Shown in pieces: positions 21,714 to 32,112 of a stretch of 38,170 bases of DNA (position 1 is the first letter of the stretch; every line of letters begins with the position of its first letter). The notes under the pieces are model-generated. The model saw only the letters and a list, made by a program, of their open reading frames with translations, was not told the DNA's origin and ran no database searches. The translations under genes were made by a program, and so were the position numbers. The stretch is from Gammaproteobacteria bacterium (lineage in GTDB: Bacteria; Pseudomonadota; Gammaproteobacteria; SZUA-140): positions 1 through 38,170 of the forward strand of contig JALSIC010000104.1 of assembly GCA_026981935.1 (NCBI GenBank). The letters run 5' to 3'.

Positions 21714-22453
21714 TCGTCCTCCGCCTGCATCCTGTCTGTCACTGCCTCCCCTCCCTCATCGAAGCACCAGGGGGCCGGCCAGCCCGGCAGCTCGCAATAG
21801 CGATCCAGCAAAGCAATGAAGCGGGCGCGGGGTATCTCCCGTGCGCCCAGGCGCGCCAGGTGCGGCGTGGCCACCTGGCAATCGACGAGTCCGAATCCCC
21901 GCGCCTGCAGGCTGCGCACCAGCCAGACGAAGGCGACCTTGGAGGCATCGCGCTCGCGATGAAACATGGACTCGCCGAAGAAGACGCGACCGATGGCCAC
22001 CCCATAAAGGCCACCCACCAGCCTGCCATCCCGCCAGGCCTCCACGGAATGGGCGAAACCCAGTTCGTGGAGATGACGGTAGGCCGCCGCCATCTCCGGC
22101 GTGATCCAGGTCCCCGCCTCGTCCCGGCGCGGCGCCGCACAGGCCGCCACCACTTCGGCAAAACACCGGTCCATGGTGATCCTGTAGGGGTGCCGCCGCA
22201 ATGTCTTGCGCAGGCTGCGGGAGACGTGCAGTTCCCGGGGAAAGAGCACCATGCGCGGATCGGGGGACCACCAGAGAACGGGCTGGGCCTCGCCGTACCA
22301 CGGAAAAATACCCCGCCGATAGGCATGTAGGAGGCATTCCGCCGAGAGTTCACCCCCTACGGCCAGCAGGCCGTTGGGTTCCTCCAGTGCCTCGGAAACA
22401 TCCGGAAAATCGCACCGCTGTGACTGCATGTGCAGCAGACGGGGTATCCGCAT
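21710..22453 (-). CDS. aat: Leucyl/phenylalanyl-tRNA-protein transferase
   Basis: A 247-residue protein. It adds Leu or Phe from aminoacyl-tRNA to proteins with N-terminal Arg or Lys. Family blocks in order: FPDVSEALEEPNGLLAVGGE, YRRGIFPWYGEAQPVLWWSP, PRMVLFP, TWITPEMAAAYRHLHELGFA, HSVEAW, GGLYGVAIGRVFFGESMF, then LVDCQVATPHLARLGAREIP. It is the first gene of a coupled pair with bpt. With ClpS and ClpA in the same window, it completes the N-degron route. The ATG at 22451-22453 has only a weak site. Confidence 0.96.
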   Translation of the reverse strand: MRIPRLLHMQSQRCDFPDVSEALEEPNGLLAVGGELSAECLLHAYRRGIFPWYGEAQPVLWWSPDPRMVLFPRELHVSRSLRKTLRRHPYRITMDRCFAEVVAACAAPRRDEAGTWITPEMAAAYRHLHELGFAHSVEAWRDGRLVGGLYGVAIGRVFFGESMFHRERDASKVAFVWLVRSLQARGFGLVDCQVATPHLARLGAREIPRARFIALLDRYCELPGWPAPWCFDEGGEAVTDRMQAEDE

Positions 22454-22570
22454 GATGTCACGCCTGTCTCATCGCCGGGTACCCGCCATGACCATGAGGG
22501 ATTATTGCAAAGACACAGACAAGCACCCGCCATCACCGTGGCGCTCAACCACTTGGGAACATGTCAAAAA

Positions 22571-22879
22571 CTACTCCATGGAGCGGATCATGGCGGCGAT
22601 GCCGTAACGCCCGGTATCCTGCATCACTGGCGCAACGGTGTCCACCCGCACCACCTCGACGATGGCCTTCAGAGGCGGGATGGACAGGGTCCCCGGTTGA
22701 ATCCTGATCTCCATGAGTGTGCCCACAGCCGGTTCTTCATCGGCCACGAACAGCACACCATTGCCGCTGATATTCTTAGCCACGGCTTCCTTGACCTGGT
22801 CGGTATCCACGCAGCGATAGGTGATACCGCAATCGATGGCCATCCTGGGGTACTTCCGGTTTTCAGCCACGTTGAACAT
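22571..22879 (-). CDS. PilZ-domain protein (probable c-di-GMP receptor)
   Basis: A 102-residue single PilZ domain. The ATG at 22877-22879 follows GGAGGAGGAGG. Both c-di-GMP motifs are present: the RxxxR segment as NRKYPRMAI and the (D/N)hSxxG motif as NISGNG. It could bind the second messenger and act on another protein. The target (motility, polysaccharide or other) cannot be told. It sits between trxB and aat on the same strand, 117 bp before aat, where I know of no conserved neighbour. Confidence 0.85.
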   Translation of the reverse strand: MFNVAENRKYPRMAIDCGITYRCVDTDQVKEAVAKNISGNGVLFVADEEPAVGTLMEIRIQPGTLSIPPLKAIVEVVRVDTVAPVMQDTGRYGIAAMIRSME

Positions 22880-23106
22880 GTGCGCCTCCTCCTCCCCTGT
22901 GCAGGCTGGTGATACCCGGCTTGACAAGCTGTTGCAAAACCCGCCGGCGACATGGAACACGCCCCCGGGACCGCGCCTGTCAAAAGGCCGCCTCTCTCAC
23001 TCAGGCCCCACTCAGGCTCCTGACAAGCAGCCATTCTTCTGAATCCGTCACCGAAACGGTTACCCGTGTTGTTCAGGCAAAATCCGCACCAGGACCCGAC
23101 GGTTCA

Positions 23107-24072
<966 letters not shown>

Positions 24073-24103
24073 TCAACTCCTTGCTTGGCGGTGAGTAAAT
24101 GGG

Positions 24104-24176
24104 GTAATGAGTGATGAGTGATGAGTGATGGGTCGGGACGGGAGGGCAGGCCGGCGAATCTGACATCACTCATTAC
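24104..24176. repeat. Inverted repeat with tandem GAGTGAT units between trxB and ald
   Basis: GTAATGAGTGATG (24104-24116) is perfectly repeated in reverse at 24164-24176 (CATCACTCATTAC). The left arm continues with two more GAGTGATG units, and a second partial right arm (CATTACTCATCACCC) follows. It lies in the divergent trxB/ald upstream region. Role unknown. Confidence 0.7.
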
Positions 24177-24262
24177 GCATTACTCATCACCCGCCTTGCA
24201 GGCAACGATTCCTCAGGGACGACTGCCTGCCGCAGGACACGAACCGTTCAGCGGCGAGGCGT

Positions 24263-24291
24263 TTGCCGAGGTCTTGTTCTTCCCTTATAGT
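24263..24291 (+). promoter_or_regulatory. Predicted sigma-70 promoter of ald
   Basis: TTGCCG, a 17-base spacer and TATAGT; the -10 ends 30 bases before the ald ATG. Four of six and five of six consensus positions match at ideal spacing. Confidence 0.6.
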
Positions 24292-24321
24292 ACGTCATGC
24301 TCAAGAGAGCGTAAAGAGACG

Positions 24322-25404
24322 ATGCGCATCGGTATTCCAAGAGAAATCAAGACCATGGAAGGACGAGTCAGCCTGGTCCCGGCGGCCGTGGCGGAACTCG
24401 TGCGCCAGGGTCACGAGGTCTGGGTGGAACACGATGCGGGGCGCCCGAGCGGCTATGACGACACCCGCTACGAGGCGGCCGGCGCCGCCATCGCCCCGGA
24501 TGCCCCCGCCCTGTATCAGCAGGCGCAGCTGATCGTGAAAGTCAAGGAGCCCGTGGAAGAAGAGCTGCGGCTCTTGCGCGCCGACCATCTGCTGTTCAGC
24601 TTTCTTCATCTTGCGGCCGCGCCCGAGCTGGCACGCAGCCTGCAGGCCATCGGCCTCACCGCCGTGGCTTTCGAAACGGTGAGCGACGAGACCGGCGGAC
24701 TGCCCCTGCTGGCACCCATGAGCGACATCGCCGGCCGCCTGGCCACCCAGATCGGCTGTCGTCTCCTGCACCAGTCCGAGGGGGGCAAGGGCCTGCTTCT
24801 CGGCGGCCTGAGCGGGGCGCGCCGCGGCCGCGTGATGATCCTGGGCGCCGGCAATGCCGGTGGCGGCGCGGCGCAACTGGCCGCCGCCCTGGGTGCCGAA
24901 CTGATGGTCTTCGACCGCGACCGGCGGCGCCTGGAACAGATCCGGCGCCTGGGTCCCAATGTCACCGCGCTGTTCGCCTATCACGATCTCATTGCGGAAG
25001 AAGTGACCCGTGCCGACCTCCTCATCGGGGCCGTGCTGGTCCCGGGTGCGCGTGCGCCGCACCTGGTGAGCGCCGAGATGGTGCGCAGCATGCAGCCGGG
25101 CAGCGTGGTCATCGACATCTCCGTGGACCAGGGAGGCTGCATTGAAACCACCCGCCCCACGACCTATGCCGACCCCACTTTCCTCTGGGAAGGGGTGGTG
25201 CACTTCGGCGTCACCAATATGCCCGGCACCGTGCCCCGCAGCGCCTCCCAGGCCCTCTCTGCCGTGCTCACACCCTATGTGCTGGCACTGGCCGGGCCGG
25301 GCTGGGAAAGACATCCCGGGCTCGCGGCCGGACTCAACATCCAGGGCGGCAGGGTGATCCATCCCGCCGTGGCGGAAGCTGTGGGGAAGGCCGTCGTCGC
25401 TTGA
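24322..25404 (+). CDS. ald: Alanine dehydrogenase
   Basis: A 360-residue NAD enzyme (L-alanine to pyruvate, ammonia and NADH, reversible). N-terminus MRIGIPREIKTMEGRVSLVP with catalytic Lys in VKVKEP and His in FLHLAA. The Rossmann motif is GAGNAGGGAA, with Asn-Ala in place of the common Val-Val, and the acidic strand end is VFDRD. Also DQGGCIETTRPTTYADPTF. The ATG at 24322 is chosen by the family N-terminus; its ribosome site is weak (AAGAGA). It occupies the place between trxB and ftsK that lrp has in E. coli. Confidence 0.93.
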   Translation: MRIGIPREIKTMEGRVSLVPAAVAELVRQGHEVWVEHDAGRPSGYDDTRYEAAGAAIAPDAPALYQQAQLIVKVKEPVEEELRLLRADHLLFSFLHLAAAPELARSLQAIGLTAVAFETVSDETGGLPLLAPMSDIAGRLATQIGCRLLHQSEGGKGLLLGGLSGARRGRVMILGAGNAGGGAAQLAAALGAELMVFDRDRRRLEQIRRLGPNVTALFAYHDLIAEEVTRADLLIGAVLVPGARAPHLVSAEMVRSMQPGSVVIDISVDQGGCIETTRPTTYADPTFLWEGVVHFGVTNMPGTVPRSASQALSAVLTPYVLALAGPGWERHPGLAAGLNIQGGRVIHPAVAEAVGKAVVA

Positions 25405-25424
25405 CAGCCTGTTAACGCAGTTTC

Positions 25425-25449
25425 TTGACAAAAAACGTGACATAGTCAC
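25425..25449 (+). promoter_or_regulatory. TTGACA box and palindrome upstream of ftsK
   Basis: A perfect -35 hexamer TTGACA (25425-25430) is followed by the palindrome GTGAC ATA GTCAC (25437-25449). No good -10 lies at normal distance, so the hexamer may be fortuitous. The palindrome could be an operator. Confidence 0.35.
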
Positions 25450-25494
25450 ATGAAACCGCTAGATTGTCTTAAATTTTCTTGAGGGAATACGGTT

Positions 25495-27816
25495 TTGGCA
25501 CAGGCGACCCGCAGAAAGACCACCGCTTCCGCCGCGCCGCCGCGGCCGCCCATCCACGGCCTGCGGGAAGGCGCCCTCTTCGTCTGCAGCGCCCTGGCGA
25601 TCTACATGTTCCTGTCCCTGTTCACGTACCACCCCGCCGATCCCGGCTGGTCCTACAGCGCCACCAGCGACCACGTCAATAACGCCGGCGGGCTGGTGGG
25701 GGCGTGGTTCGCCTCCCTGTTCCTGTTCTATTTCGGTTATCTCGCCTACCTCTTTCCCGCCATGGTGGTCTTTGCCAGCTGGCTGTTCTACAAGGGCGGG
25801 CGCAACCAGAGCCTGGCCTTCAACCTGCGCCTGATCCTGGCCCGCACGGCAGGCTTCCTCCTCACCCTGGGCACGGGCAGTGGCCTGGCCACCCTGCACT
25901 TCACCGGCTCAAGCGCCCTGCTGCCCACCAATCCCGGCGGCATCCTGGGAGACATCGTGGCCAGCCTGCTGGTCACGCCCTTCAGTTTCATCGGTGCCAC
26001 GCTGTTCCTGCTGGCACTGTTCCTCACCGGCATCTCCCTGCTCACCGGCCTGTCCTGGCTGGCGCTCATGGATCATACGGGGCGTATCACCCTCGCCGGG
26101 GCCGGCTGGATCGCCGAGAGAATACAGTCCCTGCTGCAACGCCTGCGCGCATCCCGCGAGGCCCGCGCCAACCGCCAGCGCCGCGCCGAAGCCGTCAAGG
26201 TGGAGAAGAAAATCAAGGCGACCCGCCCAAGGCCCCGCATCGAACCGGTGATCAAGAGACTGGAGCCGGGCAACCGGGTGGAGAAGGAAAGGCAGGTCCC
26301 CCTGTTCACCTCCCCCGCCGACGGCGACCTGCCGCCGCTCGCCCTGCTGGACGAACCCGAGCCCCTGCGCAACGACGTCTCCGAGGAGACCCTCCAGGCC
26401 ATTTCCCGCCAGGTGGAACTCAAGCTGCAGGATTTCGGCGTGGAGGTCCAGGTGGTGGCGGTACACCCGGGACCCGTCATCACCCGTTACGAACTGCAGC
26501 CGGCCCCCGGCGTGAAAGTGAGCCAGATCAGCAATCTGTCCAAGGACCTGGCGCGCGCCCTGTCCGCCATCAGCGTGCGCATCGTGGACGTGATTCCCGG
26601 CAAGTCCGTCATCGGCCTGGAGATCCCCAACGAGCAACGCGAGATCGTGCGGCTGCGGGAGATCCTCCAGTCGCGGGACTACGAAAACACCCGCTCGCCC
26701 ATTCCCCTGGCCCTGGGCAAGGACATCAGCGGCCACCCGGTGGTGGTGGACCTGGTGAAGATGCCTCACCTGCTCATCGCCGGCACCACCGGCTCGGGCA
26801 AGTCGGTGGCCATCAATGCCATGCTGCTGAGCATGCTCTACAGCGCCTCTCCCAGGGACATGCGCCTCATCATGATCGATCCCAAGATGCTGGAACTGTC
26901 CATCTACGAGGGCATTCCCCACCTCCTGGCGCCGGTGGTCACCGACATGAAGGAAGCCGCCAATGCCTTGCGCTGGTGCGTGGGCGAAATGGAACGCCGC
27001 TACCGTCTCATGGCTCACCTGGGCGTGCGCAACATCAGCAACTTCAACCGCAAGGTCAGGACGGCCGCCGAGGCTGGCAGCCCCATCGCGGACCCCTTCG
27101 CCACCCCTGCCGACGGCGAGGAGACCCCGACGCTGCAGGAACTCCCCTACATCGTGGTCATCGTGGACGAGCTGGCGGACATGATGATGATGGTGGGCAA
27201 GAAAGTGGAACAGCTCATCGCGCGCCTGGCCCAGAAGGCCCGCGCCTCGGGCATCCACCTCATCCTGGCCACCCAGCGTCCCTCCGTGGATGTGATCACC
27301 GGGCTCATCAAGGCCAACATCCCCACCCGCATCGCCTTTCAGGTCTCCTCCAAGGTGGATTCGCGGACCATACTCGATCAGATGGGCGCCGAACAGCTCC
27401 TGGGCCATGGCGACATGCTCTACCTGCCGCCGGGGACCAGCGTCCCCACCCGGGTCCACGGCGCCTTCGTGGACGACCACGAGGTCCACAAGGTGGTGGA
27501 CTTCCTCAAGCAGGCGGGCGAACCGGATTATCTGGACCAGGTCCTGGAAGGCGGTGAAGCCGACGGGGACGGGTTTGCCGCGGAAGGGGGCAACGGCGGC
27601 GTTGGGAGCGAGGCCGATGCCCTCTACGATCAGGCGGTGCGCATCGTCACCGAGACGCGGCGCGCCTCCATCTCCGGCGTGCAACGGCGCCTGAAGATCG
27701 GTTACAACCGCGCCGCGCGGCTCATCGAGGAAATGGAACGGGCGGGCATCGTGGGCCCCATGGAGGCCAATGGTTCCCGCGAGGTGCTGGCGCCTCCGCC
27801 GCCGCCCGCCGACTGA
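25495..27816 (+). CDS. ftsK: FtsK, DNA translocase and cell-division protein
   Basis: A 773-residue protein starting at a TTG (25495) with GAGGGA nine bases upstream; no nearby ATG is in frame. Four transmembrane helices (within about residues 25-190) anchor it at the septum. A short basic/proline linker follows (to about 290). The motor has the alpha domain ([20 protein letters not shown]) and a RecA-like beta domain with Walker A GTTGSGKS near 430 and Walker [15 protein letters not shown]. The gamma winged helix at the end ([20 protein letters not shown]) reads KOPS and activates XerCD at dif. The linker is far shorter than in E. coli (1329 residues), as in many non-enteric FtsK. It is followed by lolA after six bases. 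Confidence 0.95.
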   Translation: MAQATRRKTTASAAPPRPPIHGLREGALFVCSALAIYMFLSLFTYHPADPGWSYSATSDHVNNAGGLVGAWFASLFLFYFGYLAYLFPAMVVFASWLFYKGGRNQSLAFNLRLILARTAGFLLTLGTGSGLATLHFTGSSALLPTNPGGILGDIVASLLVTPFSFIGATLFLLALFLTGISLLTGLSWLALMDHTGRITLAGAGWIAERIQSLLQRLRASREARANRQRRAEAVKVEKKIKATRPRPRIEPVIKRLEPGNRVEKERQVPLFTSPADGDLPPLALLDEPEPLRNDVSEETLQAISRQVELKLQDFGVEVQVVAVHPGPVITRYELQPAPGVKVSQISNLSKDLARALSAISVRIVDVIPGKSVIGLEIPNEQREIVRLREILQSRDYENTRSPIPLALGKDISGHPVVVDLVKMPHLLIAGTTGSGKSVAINAMLLSMLYSASPRDMRLIMIDPKMLELSIYEGIPHLLAPVVTDMKEAANALRWCVGEMERRYRLMAHLGVRNISNFNRKVRTAAEAGSPIADPFATPADGEETPTLQELPYIVVIVDELADMMMMVGKKVEQLIARLAQKARASGIHLILATQRPSVDVITGLIKANIPTRIAFQVSSKVDSRTILDQMGAEQLLGHGDMLYLPPGTSVPTRVHGAFVDDHEVHKVVDFLKQAGEPDYLDQVLEGGEADGDGFAAEGGNGGVGSEADALYDQAVRIVTETRRASISGVQRRLKIGYNRAARLIEEMERAGIVGPMEANGSREVLAPPPPPAD

Positions 27817-27822
27817 ATTTCC

Positions 27823-28461
27823 ATGAACGGGCGCATCCTGTTCCTGGCCTGCTGCATCCTGGCAAGCCCAGCCGCAGCGCCCGCCGACGGCATCGCAGCC
27901 TTGCAGGGCTTCTTCCAGGGGCTGCGCAGCCTCGAGGCGGCGTTCCACCAGACCGTGCGCGACGAGACGGGACGCATCGTGCAGGAAAGTGCCGGCACCC
28001 TGGCGCTGCAGCGTCCCGACCGCTTCCGCTGGGATTACGTGGCGCCCTACCGGCAGGTCATCGTCACCGACGGGCGGCGCCTGTGGATCTACGACGAGGA
28101 TCTGGAACAGGTGACGGTCAAGGACTTCGCAGCCATCGGTGACACGCCCGCCACCCTGCTCAGCAGCGACCGCCCCCTGGAGGCGAGCTTCGTTCTCCAG
28201 GACGGCGGTACCGGGAAGGGGCTGTCCTGGGTGGTGCTGCGTCCCCGCCGGCCGGACACCGGCTTCGCACGCATCCGGCTGGGTTTCGCCGGCAACGACC
28301 TCGCGGTGATGACGCTCACGGACAGTTTCGACCAGACCACCGAGATCCGCCTGGACGCGCTGCGGCGCAATGTCGCCATCGATCCCCGTCGTTTCGTCTT
28401 CCGGCCGCCGCCGGGCGTGGATGTCATCGACGATACGGAAACAGTCAACGAAAAGCCATGA
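27823..28461 (+). CDS. lolA: Outer-membrane lipoprotein carrier protein LolA
   Basis: A 212-residue periplasmic chaperone that carries lipoproteins from LolCDE to LolB. Signal peptide MNGRILFLACCILASPAAAP, then the LolA domain: FFQGLRSLEAAFHQTV, GTLALQRPDRFRWDYVAPYR, IVTDGRRLWIYDEDLEQVTV and the late RFVFRPPPGVDVID. An Arg-containing hydrophobic cavity is a family feature. It lies between ftsK and rarA as in E. coli and Pseudomonas. Confidence 0.95.
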   Translation: MNGRILFLACCILASPAAAPADGIAALQGFFQGLRSLEAAFHQTVRDETGRIVQESAGTLALQRPDRFRWDYVAPYRQVIVTDGRRLWIYDEDLEQVTVKDFAAIGDTPATLLSSDRPLEASFVLQDGGTGKGLSWVVLRPRRPDTGFARIRLGFAGNDLAVMTLTDSFDQTTEIRLDALRRNVAIDPRRFVFRPPPGVDVIDDTETVNEKP

Positions 28462-28471
28462 GCACTGGATC

Positions 28472-29878
28472 ATGAACGCCATCCAGCCGCTGGCCGACCG
28501 CATGCGTCCCCGCTGCCTGGAGGAATTCGTCGGCCAGGCGCACATCCTCGGCCCGGGCAAGCCCCTGCGCCAGGCCATCGAGGGCGACCGCCTCCACTCC
28601 ATGATCCTGTGGGGCGGCCCGGGCAGCGGCAAGACCACCCTGGCGCGCATGGTGGCCCACTACGCCCGCGCCCATTTCATCAGCCTCTCGGCGGTCATGG
28701 GTGGCGTCAAGGAAGTGCGCGCCGCGGTGACCGAGGCCCAGGAACAAGGCCGGGCGGGCCGTGCCACGGTACTCTTCATCGACGAGGTACACCGTTTCAA
28801 CAAGGCCCAGCAGGATGCCTTCCTGCCCTACATCGAGGACGGTACCTTCGTCTTCATCGGGGCCACCACGGAAAACCCCTCCTTCGAACTCAACAACGCC
28901 CTGCTCTCCCGTACCCGTGTCTATGTCCTCAAACCGCTGGCGGCAGCGGACATCCGGCGCATCATCGACCGGGCGCTGACCGATACGGAACGGGGCCTGG
29001 GCCGCCGGCGGCTGCGCATGGCGGACGCGCTGCGCGATCGCCTGGCCGAGGCCGCCGACGGTGATGCGCGTCGCGCCCTCAATTTCCTGGAAATCGCCGC
29101 CGATCTTGCCGAGGAGGCGGAAGACGGCAGGCCCGTGATTCGTGCGCAGTTGCTGGACGAGGTCCTCTCGGGGGGCACCCTGCGCCGCTTCGACAAGGGC
29201 GGCGAGGCCTTCTACGACCAGATCTCGGCCCTGCACAAGTCGGTACGGGGCTCGGCGCCCGACGCCGCGCTGTACTGGCTGGCACGCATGCTGGACGGCG
29301 GCTGCGATCCCCGCTACATCGCCCGGCGCGTGGTGCGCATGGCCAGCGAAGACATCGGCAATGCCGATCCCCGCGCCCTGGCACTGGCCCTGGACGCCTG
29401 GGAGGTCCAGGAACGCCTGGGCAGCCCCGAAGGCGAGCTGGCGCTGGCCCAGGCCGTCACCTATCTCGCCTGCGCCCCCAAGAGCAATGCCGTCTACAAG
29501 GCCTTCGGCGCCGCCCAGGCCGATGCCCGCCGTCACGGCTCCCTGGAAGTCCCCCTGCACCTGCGCAACGCACCCACCCGCCTGATGCAATCCCTGGACT
29601 ACGGCAAGGGCTACCGCTATGCCCACGACGAACCCGAGGGCTATGCCGCCGGAGAGAACTATTTTCCCCCACCGCTTGCGGGGCGGTGCTACTATCGTCC
29701 CGTGCCGCGCGGCCTGGAAAAAAAGATCGCCGAGAAGCTGGCCCACCTGCGTCGCCTGGACGCCGGACACCGCCGGGACGGGGCAGACGAAGCCAACGAA
29801 GACCGGGCCGGCGAACAGACAAAGGAACGGGCAGGCGAACAGGCGGGCCAGGAGGAGCAGGCCCCGTGCAGCAGGTGA
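28472..29878 (+). CDS. rarA: RarA (MgsA), replication-associated recombination ATPase
   Basis: A 468-residue AAA+ clamp-loader-like ATPase acting at stalled forks. N-terminus [20 protein letters not shown], Walker A GGPGSGKT near residue 47, Walker [20 protein letters not shown], sensor [20 protein letters not shown], and the tetramerisation part with [20 protein letters not shown]. The last 35 or so residues form a charged, low-complexity tail ([20 protein letters not shown]) that makes it longer than the usual 440-450. The tail's GAGG-rich codons also hold the crcB ribosome site. The ATG at 28472 is chosen by homology. Confidence 0.95.
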   Translation: MNAIQPLADRMRPRCLEEFVGQAHILGPGKPLRQAIEGDRLHSMILWGGPGSGKTTLARMVAHYARAHFISLSAVMGGVKEVRAAVTEAQEQGRAGRATVLFIDEVHRFNKAQQDAFLPYIEDGTFVFIGATTENPSFELNNALLSRTRVYVLKPLAAADIRRIIDRALTDTERGLGRRRLRMADALRDRLAEAADGDARRALNFLEIAADLAEEAEDGRPVIRAQLLDEVLSGGTLRRFDKGGEAFYDQISALHKSVRGSAPDAALYWLARMLDGGCDPRYIARRVVRMASEDIGNADPRALALALDAWEVQERLGSPEGELALAQAVTYLACAPKSNAVYKAFGAAQADARRHGSLEVPLHLRNAPTRLMQSLDYGKGYRYAHDEPEGYAAGENYFPPPLAGRCYYRPVPRGLEKKIAEKLAHLRRLDAGHRRDGADEANEDRAGEQTKERAGEQAGQEEQAPCSR

Positions 29879-30240
29879 TCGCCATCGCCGCGGGGGGTGC
29901 CGCGGGCGCGCTGCTGCGTTACTGGACCTCCCTGTCGGTCCACGCACTGCTGGGACGCGGCTTTCCTTATGGCACCCTTGCGGTCAACGTCCTGGGTTCC
30001 TTGCTCATGGGCCTGCTCTACGTCCTGCTGGTGGAACGCCTGAGCCTGCCAGCCCACTGGCGGGGCGCCCTGCTCATCGGCCTGCTGGGCGCCTTCACCA
30101 CCTTTTCCACCTTTTCCCTGGAGACCCTCAATCTCGTGGAACAGGGCGCCCATCTCAAGGCCCTCCTCAACGTCCTGCTCAGTGTCACCCTCTGCCTGGC
30201 CGCCGCCTGGCTGGGTCTTGTGGCCGGACGACAACTCTGA
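29866..30240 (+). CDS. crcB: CrcB/FluC fluoride channel
   Basis: A 124-residue membrane protein starting at a GTG (29866) with GGAGGAG upstream, inside the end of rarA (13-base overlap). Four transmembrane helices. Family motifs: GGAAGALLRYW, GTLAVNVLGSLLMGLL (the Asn that lines the pore) and GAFTTFSTFSLE (the Phe-box and Thr/Ser track). FluC dimers export fluoride across the inner membrane. No fluoride riboswitch can be present directly upstream because there is no intergenic space. It is followed after 11 bases by a DUF190 gene, a known partner of crcB. Confidence 0.94.
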   Translation: MQQVIAIAAGGAAGALLRYWTSLSVHALLGRGFPYGTLAVNVLGSLLMGLLYVLLVERLSLPAHWRGALLIGLLGAFTTFSTFSLETLNLVEQGAHLKALLNVLLSVTLCLAAAWLGLVAGRQL

Positions 30241-30251
30241 AGGAGACGACG

Positions 30252-30572
30252 ATGAAGACCACCACCGTCACCATGGTGCGCATCTACCTCAGCGAAGGCG
30301 ATGCAAAACTCGACGCCCTGCTCAAGCGCCTCCACGACTGGGAGCACGTGCGTGGCGTCACCGTCTTTCGCGGCATCACCGGCTTCGGGCCTTCGGGAAA
30401 AATCCACGCCGCCTCCCTCGTGGACCTCTCCCTGGACCTGCCGGTGGTCGTGGAATTCTTCGACGAGCCGGACAAGGTACGCCTGATACTGGAACACCTG
30501 GCCCCCATGGTCAAACCGCGGCACATCGTGTGCTGGGACACCCAGGTGATCGACGCCGACGGGCGCGGGTGA
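30252..30572 (+). CDS. DUF190 family PII-like protein
   Basis: A 106-residue protein. The ATG at 30252 follows GAAGGAGACGACG. It shows the DUF190 pattern: VRIYLSEGDAKLDALLKRL, GVTVFRGITGFGPSGKIHAA, DLPVVVEFFDEPDKVRLIL. The fold is PII/GlnB-like (alternating beta-alpha-beta). Family knowledge: DUF190 genes are frequent neighbours of, or fused to, crcB, so a regulatory or sensory role for the fluoride channel is a reasonable inference. It is the last gene of the ftsK-lolA-rarA-crcB run. Confidence 0.88.
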   Translation: MKTTTVTMVRIYLSEGDAKLDALLKRLHDWEHVRGVTVFRGITGFGPSGKIHAASLVDLSLDLPVVVEFFDEPDKVRLILEHLAPMVKPRHIVCWDTQVIDADGRG

Positions 30573-30600
30573 AGGGGTTTCCGGGTCGGTCCCATCCGGG

Positions 30601-31623
30601 TCAATCCCAGTCCACCACTTCGCGCAACACGCTGGTGGCATAACTGCCGGCGGCGAGCGTGAAAGACACCTCCAGTTCCCCGTCCGCGAAATCCCACGTC
30701 AGTTCCCGCGGCATCACCCGCAGGGCACGGCGTTGCGCCTTGAGTCCCTGCGCCGCAAGGGCGGCGCACCAGTCTCCGTCCGCGGCCAGCGCCGCCCCTT
30801 CCAGCGCCGCGGCCGGTCCGCTGCACAAGGCCCTCCCTTCTCCCCAGAGGGGGCCGGTGGGATGGAGTTCGCCCGTCCCGATGCGGCGCTGGATGGCCTC
30901 GTCGGGCGCCTCACAGGGAAACAGGCTGTGCCGGCCATCGAGCATGAGGACGTCGCCGGGCAGGGCCCGGTCCCAGTTGCCGGCCACCACCCGCGCGGCC
31001 AGCACCTTGTTGAAGAGCCACGCCCGCGCCGTGGACAGATAGATCCCCCGCCGGAAACGGTCCGCCACCGTCCGGCCCTCCAGCAACAGGGCAGCCGCCT
31101 GCCTCAGATTGCCGCCGCCGAAACGCTGGGGGCCGAAATAGTTGGGCGTACCCCTCGTTGCGAGCCGCGAGAGGGCGGCCGCGAGCGCGCCGCGATCCCC
31201 TTCCACGCGGCGCAGGCGGATGCGGAAACGGTTGGCGCGCACCGCCCCGTGGCGCAGCTTGCGGTCGTGGGGCACGGCCTGCAAGACCGTGATGCCCTCT
31301 GCGGCCAGGCATCCCCAGTCCGGTGCCGCGCGGCCTGCCAGATCCACGCTGAACCACTGGCAGGTGACGGCGTGGCGGTCCTTGAGACCGGCATAGCCCA
31401 CGGCGCGGGGCGGCAGGCCGGCAAGCTGCGCCAGGCGCCGGGCCACCCATTGCGTATTGGCGCCACGCTTGCGCACCTGCAAGAGGACATGCTGCCCGCT
31501 GCCCGCGGGGGAAAAACCCAGGATCTCCTCCACCTGGAAATCCTCCGGCGCCTCCCGCAGGCGGGCCCGCGCCACGGGTGCGCCCCCGGCCCGCGGCCAG
31601 ACCGGCGGATGCGCTTCACTCAT
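30601..31623 (-). CDS. truD: tRNA pseudouridine(13) synthase TruD
   Basis: A 340-residue enzyme that makes pseudouridine 13 in tRNA-Glu. The catalytic motif is GYAGLKDRHAVTCQWFSV with its Asp, and the TruD insertion domain carries NYFGPQRFGGGN. The N-terminus DFQVEEILGFSPAGSGQH is also typical. It is the last gene of the minus-strand run (ispD-ispF-truD), as in E. coli and Pseudomonas, with 18 bases between the ispF stop and the truD start. It converges with the DUF190 gene. Confidence 0.95.
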   Translation of the reverse strand: MSEAHPPVWPRAGGAPVARARLREAPEDFQVEEILGFSPAGSGQHVLLQVRKRGANTQWVARRLAQLAGLPPRAVGYAGLKDRHAVTCQWFSVDLAGRAAPDWGCLAAEGITVLQAVPHDRKLRHGAVRANRFRIRLRRVEGDRGALAAALSRLATRGTPNYFGPQRFGGGNLRQAAALLLEGRTVADRFRRGIYLSTARAWLFNKVLAARVVAGNWDRALPGDVLMLDGRHSLFPCEAPDEAIQRRIGTGELHPTGPLWGEGRALCSGPAAALEGAALAADGDWCAALAAQGLKAQRRALRVMPRELTWDFADGELEVSFTLAAGSYATSVLREVVDWD

Positions 31624-31641
31624 GCCGGCACTGTGCCCCGT

Positions 31642-32112
31642 TCACTCCGTCAGCAGCACCACGGCGTGGGCCGCGATGCCTTCGCCGCGGCCGGTGAATC
31701 CCATGCCCTCGCTGGTGGTGGCCTTGACATTGATACGCGCGGGGGGGATGCCCAGGTCCTCTGCAAGGCAGGCCTGCATGGCCGGAATGTGCGGGGCGAG
31801 TTTCGGCGCCTGGGCCACGACGGTGAGGTCGGCGTTGCCCACGGCCAGGCCTTGCGCGGCCAGCAGCTCCTTCACCCGCCGCAGGAGGATGCGGCTGTCG
31901 ATGCCGGCGAATTCCGCGGCACTGTCCGGAAAGTGACGACCGATGTCCCCCAGGCCCGCGGCGCCCAGCAGGGCATCGCACAGGGCATGGATGAGCACGT
32001 CGCCATCGGAATGGGCCTGCAGCCCCCGGTCATGAGGGATCGCCACCCCTCCCAGGCGCAGGGGACGTCCCGGCACGAGGCGGTGGGCATCGTATCCGTG
32101 GCCGATCCTCAT
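31642..32112 (-). CDS. ispF: 2-C-methyl-D-erythritol 2,4-cyclodiphosphate synthase
   Basis: A 156-residue trimeric Zn enzyme, the fifth step of the MEP isoprenoid pathway. The ligands DxH (GYDAHRL) and the later [17 protein letters not shown] block are present, as is the C-terminal [20 protein letters not shown] signature. The ATG at 32110-32112 overlaps the ispD stop (ATGA). The long open frame upstream is the shadow of ispD. Confidence 0.97.
   Translation of the reverse strand: MRIGHGYDAHRLVPGRPLRLGGVAIPHDRGLQAHSDGDVLIHALCDALLGAAGLGDIGRHFPDSAAEFAGIDSRILLRRVKELLAAQGLAVGNADLTVVAQAPKLAPHIPAMQACLAEDLGIPPARINVKATTSEGMGFTGRGEGIAAHAVVLLTE

Noticed and set aside
25909-28650. 913-codon open frame on minus opposite ftsK-lolA
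   Set aside because: Antisense shadow caused by GC-rich codon use; the plus strand holds complete ftsK and lolA with motifs.
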